Part shown: positions 23,274 to 32,900 of the stretch, in pieces
Numbering within the stretch: the stretch's first letter is position 1
How the letters are laid out: each line of letters begins with the position of its first letter
Assembly (NCBI RefSeq): GCF_050436995.1
Contig: NC_134749.1
Span: 12,790,001 to 12,854,000 of the forward strand
Reading direction: 5' to 3'
Origin: Anticarsia gemmatalis
Lineage: Eukaryota > Arthropoda > Insecta > Lepidoptera > Erebidae
Length of the DNA stretch: 64,000 nt
Notes under the pieces: generated by a model
The model's database searches: none
Seen by the model: only the letters and a program-made list of their open reading frames with translations
What the model was told of the DNA's origin: nothing
Translations under genes and position numbers: made by a program

Positions 23274-24467
23274 TTGACATTGATAGGTATAAAACGCTCA
23301 AAAAATCTTCTTTTAAAGACTAGGAGCCATAATAAACTAAAGAAATACTCAAAAGTCTGTAGGTTGATTAGGAAAATTAAATTTAATCTCAGTAGGTACA
23401 ACAATAAAATCAAATCATTGATCAATAACAACAATGAATTGACAAATGAACGTAGGGATTTAATATTAGAGTTAGACACCTGTAGCGAACAACTTATTTC
23501 AAGTAAAGTGTTGTATGATAAACACACTCAGGACTTGAAGACATCAATCACCACCTTACAGGATAGGTTATCTCAAATGACACGAGACTATGAACAGGAG
23601 ACTAGAGACTATATACTCAAATATGATGAGATTGCAAAGGTTGGCAAGGAAAACTTAGAACGTGTCTTGTCATTGTATAATAGTTCTCGCTGTTCACAAT
23701 GTTCTCAGGCCACTTCACTTACTAGTGATTTAGAGTCACAGCCCTGTACTAAGCAGTCCCAACATATGACTAGTGGTGCAACACTAAAAGATACGTTGAG
23801 TTTTAGGTCAAACCAGAATAGTTTTAAGTCTAGCAGAGCATTAATGTTCTCAGATAGGATAGGTATTGGTTTTGGATCACTTTTGAATAACAATATTAAC
23901 TATAAAGTGACCAACCACTGCTACCAAAACCTTAAGTTAGGCAGAATAGTGGAAAAAATCCAAAGTATGAATTTAGATGAAGACACTCCAATCATTCTAA
24001 TGATTGGCAATAGTTTAGGTTTAAGAAAAGCGGACATTATACATAGTATTAGTAGCTTATTAGAAATTAATTCAGGAAAAATAATAATATGTGCATTCCC
24101 CTACTCTGACTCACTATCTGAGAATGAGAACCGACAAATTCACAAGTTGAATGCTATCTTACATTTGATAACAAGTCATCATAGTGATAGACTATTATTT
24201 TTTGATACTAATAAATTTATTAGTAATTTTTATTTATCTAAAGAAAGAATGTTTCTTTCTAGTAAAAATCGACATATAATTGCTAGTTTGTTAGCATATA
24301 ATATTAACTTAGTTATAGGCAATATAACACAACCTAGGTTTAAGGACGAAACAGTATTGTCTAGTCGCTTTACTAACAATACTGTGATTAGTATTATTGA
24401 TAATTTAGTTTGTAAGGACACTGTTACGCATAATGTAACAAAGAACAACAATAATTTAAACGCTTAA
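23274..24467 (+). CDS. LINE ORF1: coiled coil plus SGNH/esterase-like domain
   Basis: The frame is open for ~400 codons. Residues ~40-125 form a Lys/Glu/Leu-rich coiled coil (NNNNELTNERRDLILELD and following), suited to self-association. C-R-C-S-Q-C-S at ~139-144 is cysteine-rich. From ~190 an SGNH-like domain follows: block I FSDRIGIGFGSLL (192-204), a MIGNS block (243-247) and an LSSKNRHII block near 328-336. The usual GDS serine position reads SDR and GxND reads GNS, so catalysis is doubtful. In CR1/L2-type LINEs such ORF1 proteins bind RNA or lipid in the retrotransposition particle. The only upstream in-frame ATG is 23253, separated from this frame by a TAA at 23262-23264 (codon 4), so the copy carries a nonsense mutation or has a start I cannot see. 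Confidence 0.8.
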   Translation: MTLIGIKRSKNLLLKTRSHNKLKKYSKVCRLIRKIKFNLSRYNNKIKSLINNNNELTNERRDLILELDTCSEQLISSKVLYDKHTQDLKTSITTLQDRLSQMTRDYEQETRDYILKYDEIAKVGKENLERVLSLYNSSRCSQCSQATSLTSDLESQPCTKQSQHMTSGATLKDTLSFRSNQNSFKSSRALMFSDRIGIGFGSLLNNNINYKVTNHCYQNLKLGRIVEKIQSMNLDEDTPIILMIGNSLGLRKADIIHSISSLLEINSGKIIICAFPYSDSLSENENRQIHKLNAILHLITSHHSDRLLFFDTNKFISNFYLSKERMFLSSKNRHIIASLLAYNINLVIGNITQPRFKDETVLSSRFTNNTVISIIDNLVCKDTVTHNVTKNNNNLNA

Positions 24468-24533
24468 ACAAGACAACGGATAAACAGGCAGGTTTTCTGA
24501 ACGTAGTACACCAAAATATACAAGGTTTATCCG
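24455..24533 (+). other. Putative -1 ribosomal frameshift signal at the ORF1/ORF2 overlap
   Basis: In the ORF1 frame the heptamer T TTA AAC (24455-24461) lies two codons before the stop (24465-24467). Slipping back one base enters ORF2, whose open frame begins directly after a TAA at 24452-24454. A 9-bp perfect stem follows: CGGATAAAC (24477-24485) pairs with GTTTATCCG (24525-24533). The spacer is 15 nt, longer than the classical 5-9. There is no ATG in the ORF2 frame before the conserved endonuclease QNIQGL motif, so non-AUG initiation or frameshifting is needed. Confidence 0.55.
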
Positions 24534-26134
24534 GCAAAGAATTAGAGATAGAATTATTTTTGAAAAAACATGACACACACGTATTTTGTGTCACCGAACA
24601 TTGGTTGTTGTCGCACCAATTAATATTTAATAATCAATATTATTCCATGATAAGTGCATTCAGTAGGAAGAAGGCAATACATGGAGGGTCAATGATCTTA
24701 GTTAGCAACGACATAAAATGCAAAGAACGTAAGGATATAGTTAGCTTGTCAGTGGAACGCACTGCCGAAGTATCTTGTGTAGAACTCGAGCAGCATGTTA
24801 TAGTATGCATATACCGTCCACCAATGAGTGACTTCAGTTTGTTTGAAACTATAGTGGAAGATATATTAAAGCGTTTGAGTGTTAGTAACAAGTATGTGGT
24901 TGTCTGTGGTGATTTTAATGTTAACATATTGGAGCAGTCCATCACTACCACCAGACTGATTACACTTTTCAAATCATTTGATCTTAAACATCTTTTTAAT
25001 AATCCAACTAGAATTACCGAACATTCGGCCACATGCTTGGATAATATGTTTAGCAACTGCGTTTGTCTAGACAGGGTCATAGTTAACGATTTAACGTCAG
25101 ACCACTGTGGGCTGAACGCCGTCTTCTCTAGGAAGAACGTTATTAAATCTAACACGATAACTTTTAGACCTATTACACACAACCGCTTGACATTGTTTAA
25201 TCATGAGGTAGCCGCCAAGATTTCCAACATTGATATTACTCAGAATGACCCAGATGATCTCTATAAATCTTTGTTTAGCGTTATTGAATCTCAGTTTAAT
25301 ACGATTTTTAAAGAAAAAACGATCGCTAAGGAAAATACAAAACTGAAATTTTGCGATTGGGCGACTGTAGGAATTTACAAAAGTAGAGCTAGGATGTATG
25401 AGCTGTATGCCATGAAACAATACAATTTCAATCCAGGTTTTCTTGAATATGTTAGGAATTATTCAAAAATCTTTAAAAAATCTTGTGCCGCTGCTAAGTC
25501 TTTGTATTTAAGCAACAAGATTAAAAATTCCAACAACACAATAAAAACAACTTGGAATATTATCAATAATGAAACAGGACGATCAACACCACCCGATCAC
25601 GACTTCGAGTTAAATGTTAACAATCGGGTTATTACAGATAGCCTAGGCGTAGCTCAAACATTTAATAATTATTTTTCTGACATACCAGTCATTACGACTA
25701 GTTCCTTAAATTCCTCTACCGCTAAAGCAGGATCATTACTTAGGAGCAATGTGAGTCAGTGCAATGTCTCATTTTATTTTAAGTATATAAACCCCTCTGA
25801 CGTAATCAGAGTATTCAAGTCGCTTAATTCCAAAAATACTGCGGACTTGTGGGGTATTTCTGTAAAGTTACTTGAGAGTATTATCGCTGAAATAGCACCT
25901 CATTTAGCTGCAACTTTTAATCGATGTGTAGATGTAGGTGTGTTTCCTAATTTAATGAAGCACAGTAAGATAATTCCTCTGTTTAAAAACGGATGTAAAA
26001 CTGAGCCCAGTAACTTTAGGCCAATATCCATCTTGCCTGCTATTAGCAAAATATTTGAAAGGGCTATATTAGAGCAACTAGAAAGCCATTTCAGTTTGTA
26101 TAATTTACTCCACAGCAAACAGTTTGTCTTATGA
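24455..26134 (+). CDS. LINE ORF2: AP-endonuclease and truncated reverse transcriptase
   Basis: This is the polymerase polyprotein that nicks target DNA and reverse-transcribes the element RNA. The endonuclease shows QNIQGL (24512-24529; its Asn is a metal/DNA contact in the APE family), TEHW, YRPP, GDFN, a C-LDN-F block and the terminal SDH, so all catalytic motifs are present. A linker rich in Lys and Asn follows. The reverse transcriptase starts (V-F-P-x-x-M-K, IIPLFKNG, NFRPIS, SKIFERAI) and stops at TGA 26132-26134, just after the LHSKQF motif where Q-x-G-F normally continues. The sequence then switches to the 3' untranslated part, so the palm with YADD and the thumb are gone. Some annotations would start it at a TTG at 24560, which would cut off the QN motif. 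Confidence 0.85.
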   Translation, partial: FKRLNKTTDKQAGFLNVVHQNIQGLSGKELEIELFLKKHDTHVFCVTEHWLLSHQLIFNNQYYSMISAFSRKKAIHGGSMILVSNDIKCKERKDIVSLSVERTAEVSCVELEQHVIVCIYRPPMSDFSLFETIVEDILKRLSVSNKYVVVCGDFNVNILEQSITTTRLITLFKSFDLKHLFNNPTRITEHSATCLDNMFSNCVCLDRVIVNDLTSDHCGLNAVFSRKNVIKSNTITFRPITHNRLTLFNHEVAAKISNIDITQNDPDDLYKSLFSVIESQFNTIFKEKTIAKENTKLKFCDWATVGIYKSRARMYELYAMKQYNFNPGFLEYVRNYSKIFKKSCAAAKSLYLSNKIKNSNNTIKTTWNIINNETGRSTPPDHDFELNVNNRVITDSLGVAQTFNNYFSDIPVITTSSLNSSTAKAGSLLRSNVSQCNVSFYFKYINPSDVIRVFKSLNSKNTADLWGISVKLLESIIAEIAPHLAATFNRCVDVGVFPNLMKHSKIIPLFKNGCKTEPSNFRPISILPAISKIFERAILEQLESHFSLYNLLHSKQFVL

Positions 26135-26467
26135 TTTCATTACTCTATGTGGGTAGATGCTCCCATCATGCTTCCAATACTATTTATATCTTGTTTTTAG
26201 CACCTTAATATATTGATTTAATTTAATTTATGACCAAAGTGTGTTCGGTAGTGTTGGTAGGTAGCAGCTACTTACATCATCAATGTTTTATACCAGCATA
26301 AATATTGTTAAAATCATTTGGCGATTAAAAAGAGTGGCCAGGAGTTTCTTGCCAGCTCTTCTCATTGGCCCTACCTTCCGAACTGGCGGTAAATTCACTC
26401 TCTGTATCATTGACTATCATAAGTGTCAGCACTTGACCTAAATGAATAAATGATTTGATTTTGATTT
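26135..26467 (+). mobile_element. 3' untranslated end of the LINE
   Basis: After the deletion junction come TTAAAATCATTTGGCGATTAAAAAGAGTGGC, CTTGCCAGCTCTTCTCATTGGCCCTACC, ATTGACTATCATAAGT, and the terminal AATAAATGATTTGATTTTGATTTT. The last block probably serves as the recognition end for reverse transcription. The same blocks recur at 28030-28240. Confidence 0.8.
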
Positions 26468-28029
26468 TATGAGATGACAAATATTGTGTTGAAAGCACTC
26501 TCTAACAGATAACTTAATGTGAAACACTCTGTGACATATAGATTTTTGTATTTGAGTGTTGGAAAGTGTTCTTTATTGGATGTCACTATGAATGTCAACC
26601 AAAATGCTTCAAAACAATTTTGAGAATATTGGTCTTAAAATGTTATGTTTGATTATAAAAAAAATTACTTATTGTTTGATTTGCAAGCGAAGATTTAAGG
26701 AAAAATTTGGTTTCAGTTTGATATTTTTTTTAATTATACACTGATGTCACATTTCTTTCATACATAAATAATTAAATACTCTACTTAAAGAATTGTCCAA
26801 GTAAAGTATAAATAACTCTAGGCAAAAACTAAAAAATAAATTAAACCTGTAGTCATATTATTATGGTTAAGAAAGCTAAATTTAGTAATAAAATTCATTC
26901 TGAAATGATTTAATAAAGAGATGCAAACGAAACCTCGTCGAATCAGAGGTTCATTCGGATTACGAATAACCATTCCTCCCAAAATTTGCAAAAGAGATGA
27001 GGCGAAACTTTCCGCTAAATCTGCAAACGCCCTTATTTACATACCAACTAACATATTTAACGTAGATTATTCAAGAATTCGCATTAAAACCGAGGGTTTT
27101 CTTAACGACTATTAGTTTTAGGAATAATTTTACACCTATTGTTATTGTTAAGTTATTCATTATCGGTAACATTACATTACGGTTTGCGGTCACAAGTATT
27201 GGGTATCGTTTCGCAGAACAATCGCGGAAGTGGTTAAACTTATGCCTGGCTTATTAACTACTGTGTGTACGGAGTTGGTAAATGTTTTGGTTCTCTATTT
27301 TGTTCTATGGTATGGCCTGTATATTGTATTGACTTTATTGTGATGTCAAACTTAGTTGTTGTAAATTGCTGAAAATAGGACATTTTATTACTGTATTTTA
27401 TTATTATTATTTCATTATTGTAATTTTCTGTATAAATATGCTTCCCGATGAAAACTATGAACAAGTCATGATTAATGTTAAATTCCTGCAATTTTTTTCT
27501 TTATACTTTTAAATGGCATAGGCATAGCATCACAATTCCGTGATAAAAACTCGCCTAAGGCATCAAGAAATTTTATAGAATAAGTCGCAAATGCAGTTAA
27601 GAATAAACTAATAAAAAAAGCTATACATTGTAGGAAATTCAGCTTAAAATTACGACCACTAACACAGTCCTAGATAGCTTAAGTTCAAAGTAACTGCACA
27701 CAAACTTATATTACTAACTGTGACGAATCTCTCATTTGAATTTAACATCGCACTCGATCGTTACCTCAATGTTAGCACAAAGAGTTATTGTTCAAATCAA
27801 CGCATTTGTTTAATGAGAAACCGTTTCTGTAAGCTGTTGAGGAAGCTATAAAGTTGACACGCTTTCTTTAGCTAAAGGACTTTGGTTATGCGTGTGGTCG
27901 GGACTGTATGCGAGTTTAAGAGGCCTTCTGATCTATGATTGTTGGTGGTCGGTATTATAAAACTACTAAATGACTAGTGTGGCTTATCTAACTTGTACCT
28001 TGGGAATAATAATTCTTCCTTAATTGACG
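26468..28029. other. No supported gene
   Basis: AT-rich sequence. A 64-codon plus-strand frame at 26921-27115 has no recognisable feature. Confidence 0.5.
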
Positions 28030-28240
28030 TTTAGTCTACCGCTGATTGTTGGCAGCTCCTCGCATGATCAATGTATCAACCACATTGTAAATCTTTTGGC
28101 GATTGAAAAGAGTAACCGTCAGTTTCTAGCTAGCTCTTCTCATAAGGCTCTACCCCCTTTCCTAGTGGTAGATTCAGTAATTGTAACGACTGTCCAAGTT
28201 TCAATATTTTACCTAAATGAGTAAATGATTTGATTTTGAA
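28030..28240 (+). mobile_element. 5'-truncated copy of the LINE 3' end
   Basis: AAATCTTTTGGCGATTGAAAAGAGTAACCG.CAGTTTCTAGC..GCTCTTCTCATAAGGCTCTACC and ACCTAAATGAGTAAATGATTTGATTTTGA align in order with 26310-26466. Diverged and non-coding. The left limit is uncertain. Confidence 0.75.
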
Positions 28241-28912
28241 TAAATATTTTTAGGGACTGATTTGGGACTGTAATATAAAAAAAGATTATGTTAGATCCCA
28301 AGTTTTTGTCTAATTTCAGTAGTTTAGGTACAAACACATGAAGTATAATTTTCGCATAAATAATAAAAGTATGGATACCACTCAGTACCGATAGTATCGT
28401 AAATGTCCTAATAATATTTAAGTTTTGCTATTCCGCGATGACTAAGAATGCATGAAGCTATTTTACATTATTTTTTCTTCCAATATTCCATTCAATCAAA
28501 TCAAAAAAATCAAGATACGTCATTTTACATGTTCATCTATTTTTACACGACTTGTAAACACACTTGTAGAAATAAAAACAACTAAATTAAAGTAACAATA
28601 TTTTTTTATAAGTACAAATCGTAAAGAAATCTAAAAAGATAATTCAAATATATATTGTATCGGTACTGAGCGCTAACGTATCTACCAAGTAATGCCCAGT
28701 AAAGTCCGTATTATTGAGTTATAGCGGGAACCAGATTACTGGTAATACAACTGGATAGGAGAAGTTTTTTGTTCTCTCTAGTAAAAGAACTGTGTTTGAA
28801 GGTTTTTGTACCAGTAGTTTATTTTCCTAGCCTTTTACTGAAGTTATATTTTGCTATTTTTATATTAAACGCTACTTAATGAATAGTTAAGAACGACAAA
28901 GCATTAATTTAT

Positions 28913-28941
28913 AAGCTTATTAATTTATAATTAATAAGCTT
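28913..28941. repeat. AT-rich hairpin, 12-bp stem
   Basis: AAGCTTATTAAT pairs exactly with ATTAATAAGCTT across a 5-nt loop. This is easily formed by chance in AT-rich DNA. Confidence 0.6.
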
Positions 28942-29056
28942 TTTTTTTCTTATTTTGTTAGATGTTTCTTTTTTGGTGCAGGTCATATACCTCTACTATA
29001 CAATTCCTTGCATCTGTTTTAATCTTAATTAAAAGTGTTTAGTCGAAATTCGTGCT

Positions 29057-29131
29057 GTGCGTTGCCTGTTTATCGTATAGAATACGGGAAAAAACGCGAA
29101 CACGCATTTTACTTTACAATGCCTGACTTTT
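29057..29131 (+). repeat. Interspersed repeat 'GAATACGGGAA...CACGCATTTTAC' (copy 1)
   Basis: TAGAATACGGGAA, ACGCGAACACGCATTTTAC and AATGCCTGAC match 48948-49040 (TAGAATACGGGAATTAACACGAACACGCATTTTACC..AAATGCCTAACG). The block breaks off before the GTTTCGGCGCAGG part. This is a lepidopteran repeat of unknown class. Confidence 0.65.
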
Positions 29132-29689
29132 AAATAAATAAGAGTAGTAAGTAATAGTATACAATAAGTTAAGTTAATATAGTGTTATGTTTATTTGAAT
29201 TATTTGCCTATATGTATATTCGAAATAGGCTCACAAACTACTTGATATATTAGTTGTTACAATATGCACATAGTGTGTGTAAGTTATATGAAAAACTTTC
29301 TACATTGTTTTATGTTTGTGGATAGCAGAATTAAAGAACAACAGCGCACAGCAGCCTTTGAACCTCTCCAAAGCATAAGAGGTAGCGACCTACATATAAT
29401 TTTAATAACTGTATTAAGCATTCGTATCCCACATAACACTTTGGAAAAAGTATACCAAAGTATGTAACACATTGCAAGGTTTATTTAAAAAGATAAAACC
29501 TCCTAAATGAGATATACGTAACTGCTTTACCAATGTTGCCATCGTTAGTGTATAGTTCAGACGTTCGCAAGATAAAAGCTTGAAGAACATTAGGATAGTC
29601 CCACAAACTTGCTATTTAAAGTGTGATTAGCTAGACCTGGTCTCTTACTAAGCTAAGAAATGACACTAAAAGCACGTATAAAGAATTGA
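29132..29689. other. No supported gene
   Basis: Short overlapping frames on both strands at 29264-29472 look like chance; no domain or splice context was seen. Confidence 0.5.
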
Positions 29690-29908
29690 CTGCCTCCGTG
29701 GCGCAGTGGTTTAAGTCACCACGCCAACACCACTGCGTCGGGAGGTCGTGGGTTCGATTCCCACACGATACAATTATTTGTGCGATCCACAAATAATTGT
29801 TTCGGGTCTGGTTGTGCTTTGTGTCCGTTGTTTGTATGTTTGTAAAAGTCCCCGCGACACAAGAGCAAATCTTAGTGCGGGAGTTGTCAAAAATTTAAAA
29901 AAAAAACT
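29690..29908 (+). mobile_element. tRNA-derived SINE, well preserved
   Basis: The head CTGCCTCCGTGGCGCAGTGG contains an A box (TGGCGCAGTGG, 29699-29709), and GGTCGTGGGTTCGATTCCC contains a perfect B box (29751-29761), so an internal RNA polymerase III promoter is present. The tRNA-unrelated body has ACAATTATTTGTGCGATCCACAAATAATTGT, itself a good hairpin, then GTTTGTATGTTTGTAAAAGTCCCCGCGACAC and CTTAGTGCGGGAGTTGTC, and ends in an A-rich tail. It is the best preserved SINE of the window. No clear target duplication was found. Confidence 0.9.
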
Positions 29909-32900
29909 CAAATATAATTAAATATGACTGGTCATTTTAAATTGCTATTCATTTCTTTTTATATCTCAGTGTGCGTTAATTGTCATCGGCTGAGATTGGA
30001 GACAGCGATCTCTAATTAGTATGACATGCCCTTTTCTCTCGTGTCAGTTGTTCCGTGTTGTCTCATGACTTGAACCACAGTCAAAATTTGATATGTGGAA
30101 GCAAACTATCTAGTAACGATAACAGTACGTAGCAATGCGTTATTTACTGACCGCTCAGCGTCGCTCGCTCGCGATCTATAGTGACAGTGCTGATACAGTA
30201 GCTGGCTGACTCATAAGATGTAGGGTAACGGTGTGGTGTAGCTTGTTTGTGTGTTTGTATGTTTGTAATTGTATTGATTAGTTTTGTAGATGTAAGCTGT
30301 GAGTTATGTTGGGAGATTTCATAATATATATAATATGTTTTGTTATGCTGTTATTGTATTATATTATGTAGCATGGATGCGCTGTCTTAAACTATTTCAG
30401 TTATAGACAAATTGCTCCGAATTGAGAACGTCATATATTTTTTGAAGTCGGCTTAAAAAATATGCAGTTGATATTGGTAGATGATAGAGATGATATAGGT
30501 TAGTGGTATAGAGGTTTCGTAAAAACAGTTTTAATCTGATATATGCAGAGAAGTAAAGAGGTACACTGTTGCTGAAATATTTTATAACGTTGAACTTGAA
30601 ACTTACATGAAGCCCATTCGGCAGGTTTTGACTGAATTTGAATTTAGTAAATCTATATTAAATGCAACTTTGTCATTGCGTTCAAAGCTAGTCGATGACA
30701 AAGTTGCAATTGATTTATTGCCGCAACTAAATACTGAAATTTGCAAGTCAACTATTATATATCAGACTAATGACACACAAAACATATTTTGCAAATATAA
30801 TAATATCTATTTACGTGAAAATCATATTCTACACAACAGTTTCACCGCAAATTCCGGATTCGTTCACAATGGCCGTCACTGCTTTTGCCGGACATTTTCG
30901 ACAATGCCCGCTACATTGTAAGGCTGGGCCTATTGTGTGGATGGCAGGCAGACATTTTGGATATTTTCTTGGCAAGTATTATGAGTTATAAGTTATGTAT
31001 TAAAGTGTTGGGGAGAGAATTTGTATGAATTGGAACTTGTGTGATGGTGATTTCAATGTAAAACTCTGGGTATTTAGATGATGTGCTGTTGTAGGCATTC
31101 GACGGTAACTGCTTAGGCCACTGTGCTTATTTGACACCACAGTGGTGCTTTATGGTTAGTACCTATCACTGCTATTTACATGTTTTTTTCACTTCATATT
31201 TTTTTTCATTTCCAAATAATGTGTAATTTTATATTGTAAAAGTTATAATTTAGTAGTTTATTATTGAATGATTTTTCTGTCATCGGATGGTTTTATGAAA
31301 AAAAGCAAAAAAAAAATACTAGGTATGTTACAAAAAATTGCAAATAAGTAAAATAACCGTGTTTTATAAAATTTGGTTAAATAGCACACATATATAAAGT
31401 AAAGGCTAGAACAAATGTTATTCATACATGCTTACGACCGGAAAACAAAAAATATATCTTCATTGATTTTGACTCTACATTACAACAAAGCTCTATCTAC
31501 TCTACCACGTTAATACAAAAGCATATTGTCTAAACAACGTGCGGGCGTTAATCCAAAACTCTATTAGTTTTATCGCGGCTCTATCAGCGGTTAACGGATC
31601 AGTGGTCGCGTCATGTCAATACCTTTGCTCTACGTAAGCTAAAGTAGAGTCCTGGGGGAGATAGAGCTGTTAATTAATGAATTGACATTGTTTAGTTTGG
31701 AAAAACTGGTGATAAGGAACATAACAATACGACGGAAATACTGGAGGCCGATTCTTTTAACAAATGTAGACTAACATTCTGCTTTGTAAAAAAAAATATA
31801 TCATGTCATGTACTTAAATAATTTTAGAAGATATTAACAACGAAACAGTTATGTCCATGTTTACATGATATGCTTCTGAAGGTCAGTTCTGTTTACCATA
31901 ACATGATCCAATCTAAGATGACAAAGCCTACAAAACTTTGAAACTGAGTCAATTAACAAACACATCAAAGCATAATAGAGACATAGTTCGATAGAAAATT
32001 ATTCTACAAAGGAAAAAAAATAATATAATGCTAATAATTATAATCAGTTATGGTATACTGAGTTACAGCTTTTAAATTAAGATGAGACGTTCTATAGAAT
32101 TATTCTAGACTAAACCTTTGACTTCAAATATATTACTACTTTTATTTTTTGTCAGAAAATAGTAATGTCGTTTATTTAGTTTTGGACAGGGTCCATTAAG
32201 CGATGTCGTTTGTAATGGACGAAACGTGTTGCCGTTACCGGATTAATGAATCGGGTTATAGGCGAAATATCGACATGTTTATCTTAGACTTGCCTTTTTT
32301 AAGAACGCCAGGCTGTGTAGGATATTTTTGGACTTTTAAAGGCAGCAAAAATATTTTATATTATAGGGAAAATAATGTGAACGACATGTGAAAGTTTAAA
32401 ATAATATGTTGAAATACACCAAAATTGGCTTGTGATCGTTGGGCCTCTTTGGTCACTGAAGTATATAAATTATAAAGTACCTCTCGATTTGCGAATTGTT
32501 ACTGATACTTTGATACACAGTTTTTGAGTTCTGAAATAATTCTTAGAAATGTTTCTTGAATCAGCTAGGATATAAGACGAAAGTATTTTGCAATTCATAT
32601 AAAACATTACTTTGCAATTAATGGACGTATTGTTTTTCCTAGAGCAATCGAAACCAATATATATATTCGAAATCAACACATCACTTCGAAATACCAAACA
32701 CCAAGAAAGATTTATTTCGATTTCAAAGCCTAAATATTCATTGTAATTGTATCCAATAATCCTTTACCCAGAATTCTACCTCGTTTCCTATCGCCTTACT
32801 CACACTCACAAGTAAAAAAGAAATCCCTTTACTCAGTGTAATCTGTACAAAATCACATCTGACCGGTTGGAACACAAGCTCGGTAGTGCCGTAGCTACTA

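Larger units (their letters stand above)
23253..26467 (+). mobile_element. CR1/L2-like non-LTR retrotransposon (LINE), internally deleted
   Basis: The order is ORF1 (coiled coil plus SGNH-like domain), an overlapping ORF2 (AP-endonuclease, start of reverse transcriptase), and a 3' end with AATAAATGATTTGATTTTGATTTT. The apurinic endonuclease, the esterase-like ORF1 and the short repetitive 3' tail place it in the Jockey/CR1/L2 group; the exact clade (for example L2 or Daphne) cannot be settled by eye. Most of the reverse transcriptase, including the YADD block, is deleted between about 26125 and the 3' untranslated part, so this copy cannot move itself. Related 3' ends lie at 2283-2347 and 28030-28240. 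I found no clear target duplication. Confidence 0.85.

Noticed and set aside
29740..29775. Genuine tRNA gene at the A/B boxes
   Set aside because: The head is followed by a SINE body and A-rich tail, and the cloverleaf is not closed.
30607..30921. 104-codon plus-strand frame
   Set aside because: Overlaps a hairpin and has no recognised domain; a second frame in the same DNA is equally open.
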